The translations under genes were made by a program, and so were the position numbers. Under the pieces are notes generated by a model that was given only the letters and a program-made list of their open reading frames with translations, was not told where the DNA came from and did no database searches. From Thiohalocapsa sp. ML1 (lineage in GTDB: Bacteria > Pseudomonadota > Gammaproteobacteria > Chromatiales > Chromatiaceae), in assembly GCF_001469165.1 (NCBI RefSeq), contig NZ_JABX01000003.1, positions 62,001-126,000 of the forward strand: 64,000 nucleotides of DNA, written 5' to 3'. The first letter of the stretch is position 1. Each line of letters begins with the position of its first letter. Positions 59,638 to 64,000 of this stretch are shown piece after piece.

Positions 59638-60726
59638 TCAGGGCTCCGCCAACGCGCGCGCGGCGGCGCCCTCGGCGAGGCGCACACGTACATGCACCAG
59701 CCCGTACAGGCCCGCCCAGCCGAGCAGCAGGAGCCATTGCTCCGAGGCCGGGAGTTGCACGGCCGCGATGGCGCTCGCCGACGCCGCGGCCATCAGCACA
59801 TAGGCCCAGGCCAGCACCCGCCGTGTTGGCCAGCCGGCAAGCACCAGGCGCTGGTAATGGTGCTCGCGATGCGCCTGCCACACCGGCGCGCCTCGCAGCA
59901 GGCGCTGGAGCAGCGTCCAGGTGGCATCGACGAGGAAGGGCGAGAACACGAGCCAGCCTGCCCAGAGCGGAAACAGCCCGAGCTGCGCCCCCCACAGCAC
60001 CAGCGCGGCGGCCCAGAGGCCGAGCACGGCGGAGCCGACGTCGCCTAAGAAGATCCCGGCACGGGGCAGGTTGTGCGGCAGGAAGCCGCCGGCTGCCGCG
60101 GCGATGACCGCGGCCACGAGTCCGAACTGCGGTGCACCGCCGCCGAAGCCGAGGAGCGCCAGCGCGCCGAAGCCGAACAGCGCCATGCCGCCGGCGAGGC
60201 CGTCCATGCCGTCCATGAAGTTGTACAGATTGATCATCCAGACGACGAAAACGACCGTCAGCAAGGCGCCGAGCCAACCGGGCAAGGCCGCCGCGCCAAG
60301 CCCCGGCAGCCCGGGCGCAACCCAGGCGATGCCGCCGACGTAGAGCAGCCCGCCCGCGAACAGGTGCACGAAAAGCCGATAACGTGCCGGCACATGGCGC
60401 CGGTCGTCCAGCAGCGACACGACCGCGAGTACCAGCGTGGCCAGCAGGGGCCAAAGCATGCCGACGCCGACACCGAGCCAGGGCAACGCCGCTAGTAGCC
60501 CGACTGCAACACCGCCCAGCACGCCGACGCCGCCCGTGCGCGGCACCGGGGCCGAATGCAGGGAGCGCTCGTTCGGGTGGTCGAGGATACGCAGCACGGC
60601 GATGCGCTGGTGCCGCAGCAGCCAAACCAGCAGCAAGCCGACACCGAAGGCCAGCAGGGGCGCCGCCACCAGCACGGCCAACGGCCAGTGGGCCGGACCG
60701 AAGAGCGGCGCTGCCAGTGTCTGCAT
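59638..60726 (-). CDS. WecA/WbpL-type glycosyl-1-phosphate transferase
   Basis: 362 residues with about ten membrane helices. The MraY/WecA family motifs are visible: HPNERSLHSAPVPRTGGVGV (substrate loop), SLLDDRRHVPARYRLFVHL (Asp-Asp), INLYNFMDGMDGLAGGMAL, and IFLGDVGSAVLGLW. It transfers a sugar-1-phosphate to undecaprenyl phosphate at the inner membrane to start polysaccharide or O-antigen synthesis. The pairing with a WbpM-type enzyme immediately downstream is the common WbpL-WbpM arrangement. Confidence 0.9.
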   Translation of the reverse strand: MQTLAAPLFGPAHWPLAVLVAAPLLAFGVGLLLVWLLRHQRIAVLRILDHPNERSLHSAPVPRTGGVGVLGGVAVGLLAALPWLGVGVGMLWPLLATLVLAVVSLLDDRRHVPARYRLFVHLFAGGLLYVGGIAWVAPGLPGLGAAALPGWLGALLTVVFVVWMINLYNFMDGMDGLAGGMALFGFGALALLGFGGGAPQFGLVAAVIAAAAGGFLPHNLPRAGIFLGDVGSAVLGLWAAALVLWGAQLGLFPLWAGWLVFSPFLVDATWTLLQRLLRGAPVWQAHREHHYQRLVLAGWPTRRVLAWAYVLMAAASASAIAAVQLPASEQWLLLLGWAGLYGLVHVRVRLAEGAAARALAEP

Positions 60727-60744
60727 GCAGAGCGTGCGGGAGCG

Positions 60745-61299
60745 TCAGCGCGGGCGCATCAGCTTGGCTTCGACCACGTCGCGTTGCTCGCGGCCAAGCA
60801 GAAGCTCGATGAGGTGCAGTGCGAAGTCCATGGCCGTGCCGGGCCCGCGGGAGGTAACGATGTTGCCGTCCGTGACCACCGGCGCGTCGCTGAGGCGCAC
60901 ATTGGGAAACGCGTCGGTCGTCAGTGCACCCGGGAAGCTCGTTGCCGCGCGCCCGTCGAGCAACCCGGCATGGGCGAGCACCAAGGGTGCGGCACAGATG
61001 GCCGCGCACCAGCCGCCGTGTTCCGCCTGGCGGCGGAGCATTGCGTGCACGCGCGGGTCCGCGTTCAGGTTGTTCGCGCCCGGCTGGCCGCCCGGCAGGG
61101 CGATAAGATCGAACGCCTGCGCGGCGACGGCGTCGAGCGTGGTGTCCGGCACCAGCAGGGTGCCGCGGCTCCCGCGCACCGGCTCGGCGTCGAGGCCGGC
61201 CGTGATCACCTCGACGCCGGCGCGGCGCAGCAGATCGATGATGGTGACGGCTTCCAGCTCTTCGCAGCCTTGGGCCAGCGGCACCAGTGCCCGCGCCAT
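60745..61299 (-). CDS. DJ-1/PfpI family protein (YajL-like)
   Basis: 184 residues. MARALVPLAQGCEELEAVTI has the conserved Glu, and CAAICAAPLVLAHAGLLDGR the nucleophile Cys of the DJ-1 elbow; the end is TSRGPGTAMDFALHLIELLL. Length and sequence fit the DJ-1/YajL/ThiJ group, credited with glyoxalase III or protein/nucleotide repair activities. It lies 50 bp after the ctpA-type gene, on the same strand. Confidence 0.88.
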   Translation of the reverse strand: MARALVPLAQGCEELEAVTIIDLLRRAGVEVITAGLDAEPVRGSRGTLLVPDTTLDAVAAQAFDLIALPGGQPGANNLNADPRVHAMLRRQAEHGGWCAAICAAPLVLAHAGLLDGRAATSFPGALTTDAFPNVRLSDAPVVTDGNIVTSRGPGTAMDFALHLIELLLGREQRDVVEAKLMRPR

Positions 61300-61349
61300 A
61301 CTCGTCTCCTCCTGCCGCCCACCGGCGGCGCTCGTGTTGCGCGTCGAGC

Positions 61350-62999
61350 TCAGTCTTGCCGGGCGGCGGTGCCGCGGAAGAGACTCAAACCCTTCAGCAC
61401 GTTCAGCGCCTCGCCCAATTGATAGTCCTCGGCGGCCAGCGGCAGGTCTTCTGCGCTTGCTTCGTCGCTGGCGGCGTCGGGATCATCCGGGTCATCGAGG
61501 TGGCGCATCAGATCCGCCTCTTTCAGCGGCGCGACGCCGGGGTCGGCATCGACAGCGACCTTGCCGCGCAGCAGCTCGATGTCCGGCTCGATGCCAAGCG
61601 CCTGGATGGAACGCCCGGACGGGGTGTAGTAGCGCGCCGTCGTCAGCTTCAGCGCGGTGCGCTCGTCGATGGGCACGATGGTTTGCACCGAGCCCTTGCC
61701 GAAGGTCTTCTCACCCATGATCACGGCCCGGCGCTGGTCCTGCAGGGCACCGGCCACGATCTCGGAGGCGGAGGCGCTGCCGCTGTTCACCAGCACCGCC
61801 AGCGGCGCGCCATCCAGCACGTCGTCGGGTCCGGCCTTGAACTCGAGCTTGGCGTCCTCGTCGCGACCCATGGTGTAGACGATGAGGCCCTCTTCGAGAA
61901 AGGCATCGCTGACGCCGACGGCCGAGTTCAGCACGCCGCCCGGATTGTTGCGCAGGTCGAGGACGACGCCTTTCAGGCCGGCATTGTTTTCCGCCTTGAG
62001 ATCGGCCACTGCCTTCAGCAGATCCTCGGTGGTGCGCGCCTGGAAGTTCGACACGCGCACGTAGCCGTAGCCGGGCTCCAGCGTGCGACTCTTGACGCTC
62101 GCGACCTTGATCACGTCGCGCACGATGGTGATCTTGAGCGGGTTGCCCTCGTCCTCGCGCACGACGGTGAGCTCGATCTCCGAGCCGGGCTTGCCGCGCA
62201 TCATGGTCACGGCCTCGCTCAGGCTCAGGCCCTTCACGGGCTTGCCGTCGATGCGCACAATGAGGTCCCCCGCCTGCATGCCGGCGCGCTGCGCCGGGGT
62301 ATCGTCGATGGGCGCGATGACCTTCACGAAGCCGTCGTCCATGCCCACCTCAATGCCCAGGCCGCCGAACTCGCCGGTGGTGCCGACGCGTAGCTCCCGG
62401 TAGGCGTCGGTATCCAGGTAAGAAGAGTGCGGGTCGAGCCCGCCGAGCATGCCGCGGATCGCGCTGGCGAGCAGCTCGCGGTCATCGACATCCTCGACAT
62501 AGTCGCTCTTGATGCGGCCGAACACCTCGGCGAAGGTGCGCAGGTCGTCCAGCGGCAGACTGTCCTGCTCTGGCTGTTCTTCGCGCTCGCTCGGCGTTTC
62601 GGCGACCGCGTCGGCATCAACCGGGTCCTCTTGCGCGTCCGGGGCGCCGCCGCCGTCTTCGGCCGGGGCGCCTTGCTGCTCCGGCTGTTCGGTGACGGCG
62701 GGAGCCTCGGTGCCGGGAGCCTCCGGTTGCGCGTCCGGGGCGGCGCCGCCGTCTTCGGCCGGGGCGCCCTGCTGCTCGGACTGTTCGGTGACGGCGGGCG
62801 CCACGGTGCCAGGAGCCTCCGGTGCCGCGGCGGGCTCGGTCGCGGCAGGCAGCTCAACCGGCGGTGCCACAGGGGCGGGCGGCTGGTAGGGCTGGGTCGC
62901 CGTGCCCGGCGGCTCCGCCTGCACGGCCAGGCCGAAGGCAAGTAGCGAAAACAGCAGGCCGAGGCTCGCGACCTTGGCCTGATGGGTAGCTTGGGACAT
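61350..62999 (-). CDS. ctpA: S41-family C-terminal processing protease (CtpA/Prc)
   Basis: 549 residues from ATG 62999; an ATG six codons earlier is possible. A signal peptide (VASLGLLFSLLAFGLAVQA) is followed by an unusual Pro/Ala/Glu-rich linker of about 120 residues with a 31-residue direct repeat (EAPGTVAPAVTEQSEQQGAP and EAPGTEAPAVTEQPEQQGAP). Then come the S41 N-domain, the PDZ domain (GGLGIEVGMDDGFVKVIAPI ... AGDLIVRIDGKPVKGLSLSE) and the protease core with LVNSGSASASEIVAGALQDQ (catalytic Ser) and GEKTFGKGSVQTIVPI (Lys). It acts in the periplasm. envC lies just upstream, the usual envC-ctpA order. Confidence 0.92.
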   Translation of the reverse strand: MSQATHQAKVASLGLLFSLLAFGLAVQAEPPGTATQPYQPPAPVAPPVELPAATEPAAAPEAPGTVAPAVTEQSEQQGAPAEDGGAAPDAQPEAPGTEAPAVTEQPEQQGAPAEDGGGAPDAQEDPVDADAVAETPSEREEQPEQDSLPLDDLRTFAEVFGRIKSDYVEDVDDRELLASAIRGMLGGLDPHSSYLDTDAYRELRVGTTGEFGGLGIEVGMDDGFVKVIAPIDDTPAQRAGMQAGDLIVRIDGKPVKGLSLSEAVTMMRGKPGSEIELTVVREDEGNPLKITIVRDVIKVASVKSRTLEPGYGYVRVSNFQARTTEDLLKAVADLKAENNAGLKGVVLDLRNNPGGVLNSAVGVSDAFLEEGLIVYTMGRDEDAKLEFKAGPDDVLDGAPLAVLVNSGSASASEIVAGALQDQRRAVIMGEKTFGKGSVQTIVPIDERTALKLTTARYYTPSGRSIQALGIEPDIELLRGKVAVDADPGVAPLKEADLMRHLDDPDDPDAASDEASAEDLPLAAEDYQLGEALNVLKGLSLFRGTAARQD

Positions 63000-63153
63000 G
63001 GGCGGTTCCGGGCGCATGGCGCGGTCAGATGGCTATGAGGTTCCGGGGTTGAGATTCTCGACGCTGCATGCTTGGCGAGCCGACCCGGATTGCGGATTAG
63101 AGGCGCCGGAGCGGCGCGCGTTCCGTCAGGGGCTCGACGCAGCCAACGGAAGC

Positions 63154-64000
63154 TCAGCCGGGCCCGGCGGCGAGCCAAGGCCGAGGGTTCAGGGAGCGCC
63201 CCTCGCGGCGAAGCGCGAAGTATAGCCGCCCGTTGGCGCCACTGCCGTTGTCGGTCTTTAGATCGGTGCCGGGGCCGGTGCCGGCAAGTGCGATCACGTC
63301 TCCGGGCCCGACCCATTCGCCGACCTCCTTCAACAGCGCTTGGTTGTGTCCGTAGAAGGTCATGTAGCCGTCGCCGTGATCGACGATCACCAGCAGCCCG
63401 AAGCCGCGCAGCCAGTCTGCATAGGCCACTTGGCCGTGGTGCACCGGGAACACCTCCCGGCCGGGCTCCACGGCAAACAGGATGCCGTCGGCATGCAGAT
63501 CTCCGGGTCTTGCGTTGCCGGCGTAAGCGCGCAGAATCGCCGAATCGGCGACCGGCCATGGCAGCTTGCCGTGACGGCGCGTGATCGGCTCCTGAGTGAT
63601 GGCGATCTCGTCGGCGATGCGCGCCCGGGCTCGCAGCTCCTCGACGAGCTTGCGCAGCGCCGCGGCGTTGGCGTCGAGCTCGGTGACGCGCGCTCGATCA
63701 TCAATGATGGCCTGTTCCAGATCGGCGACGACGGCGCCGCGGGCTGCACGCACCGCCTCCAGTGCCAGCCGCGTCTGGGCCTGCTCGGCGACCAGCCGCG
63801 CGAGCCGGTCCGCCTCCTTGCGCGCGGCGGCGCCGAGCTGCTCCAGCTCGGCCGCGAGCCGCGCGACCTCGCCCACGCGTGCCGCGCGCAGGCGCCCGAT
63901 CGCCCGGTAGTAGCCGAGCTGGCGCCCCGCCCGCGCCGGGTCCTGCTGGTTCAGCAAGAGCCGCAGCCGATCGCCCGGGCCCACCGCGTAGGCGGAGCGG
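63154..64000 (-). CDS. envC: Murein hydrolase activator EnvC (5' end beyond window)
   Basis: At least 281 residues; the frame remains open to the window end (RSAYAVGPGDRLRLLLNQQD). A long coiled coil (residues about 30-140 of the visible part) leads to a LytM/M23 domain with PVADSAILRAYAGNARPGDL, EVFPVHHGQVAYADWLRGFG and LVIVDHGDGYMTFYGHNQAL, ending RLYFALRREGRSLNPRPWL. As in EnvC the zinc ligands are degenerate, so it should activate the amidases AmiA/B at division rather than cut peptidoglycan itself. Confidence 0.93.
   Translation of the reverse strand, partial: RSAYAVGPGDRLRLLLNQQDPARAGRQLGYYRAIGRLRAARVGEVARLAAELEQLGAAARKEADRLARLVAEQAQTRLALEAVRAARGAVVADLEQAIIDDRARVTELDANAAALRKLVEELRARARIADEIAITQEPITRRHGKLPWPVADSAILRAYAGNARPGDLHADGILFAVEPGREVFPVHHGQVAYADWLRGFGLLVIVDHGDGYMTFYGHNQALLKEVGEWVGPGDVIALAGTGPGTDLKTDNGSGANGRLYFALRREGRSLNPRPWLAAGPG

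Overview
The window is a very GC-rich chromosomal segment, most likely from a gammaproteobacterium. The evidence is an Xps-type type II secretion (T2SS) cluster, an EnvC/CtpA pair, a CapD/WecA-type envelope-polysaccharide pair, PEP-CTERM-like sorting tails and an S-layer-type SapC protein. A purple sulfur bacterium or relative is plausible but not proven. No rRNA, tRNA, CRISPR array or recognisable transposase gene was seen.

Two conserved blocks on the minus strand bracket a roughly 46 kb accessory island. On the right (55.5-64 kb), reading leftward, are envC (cut by the window end), a ctpA-type S41 protease, a DJ-1/PfpI protein, a WecA/WbpL-type glycosyl-1-phosphate transferase, a CapD/WbpM-type nucleotide-sugar epimerase/dehydratase and gspE. 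On the left (1-9.2 kb) is the rest of that T2SS operon in the order F-G-H-I-J-K-L-M-N-D (gspD cut by the window start), nearly all genes overlapping or abutting. In Xps-type clusters gspE lies directly before gspF, so the island splits them. A second, diverged copy of the last 28 gspE codons (14940-15026) and a broken piece of gspF (17027-17119) lie inside the island, so it was built through recombination at this locus.

Island, left part (9.2-26.7 kb): a giant fusion of a sacsin/Hsp90-like ATPase and an SF2 helicase; a PIN toxin-antitoxin pair; three copies of a Uma2-type nuclease gene (one intact, one frameshifted, one truncated) sharing a repeated 3' flank; a HigB-like toxin with a damaged HigA-like antitoxin; a repeat-rich surface protein; a Tat-exported metallo-beta-lactamase-fold enzyme; a response regulator/histidine kinase/response regulator operon; and a PEP-CTERM gene with two in-frame stops.

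Island, centre (26.7-53.2 kb, plus strand): a complete BREX type 2 (Pgl) system, pglW-pglX-pglY-pglZ-brxD-brxHI, with extra cargo nested inside it. Between pglW and pglX sits an Rpn-family nuclease gene plus a duplicated copy of its 3' end. Between pglX and pglY sit a DUF2283 protein, a VapBC-type pair, a three-gene cassette (HEPN-like protein, KGGVGR-type ATPase, second P-loop ATPase) and a divergent RelE-family toxin whose partner joins a HigA-type N-terminus to an ImmA/IrrE metallopeptidase. The three-gene cassette follows a degenerate duplicate of the pglY leader and first codons, and its first gene is coupled by ATGA overlap to that truncated pglY copy. This cassette is my best candidate for a poorly described defence module.

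Island, right edge (53.2-55.5 kb): decayed histidine-kinase and response-regulator fragments, exact short tandem repeats, a sapC-type gene and a stray 3' fragment of the HigA-like antitoxin next to gspE.
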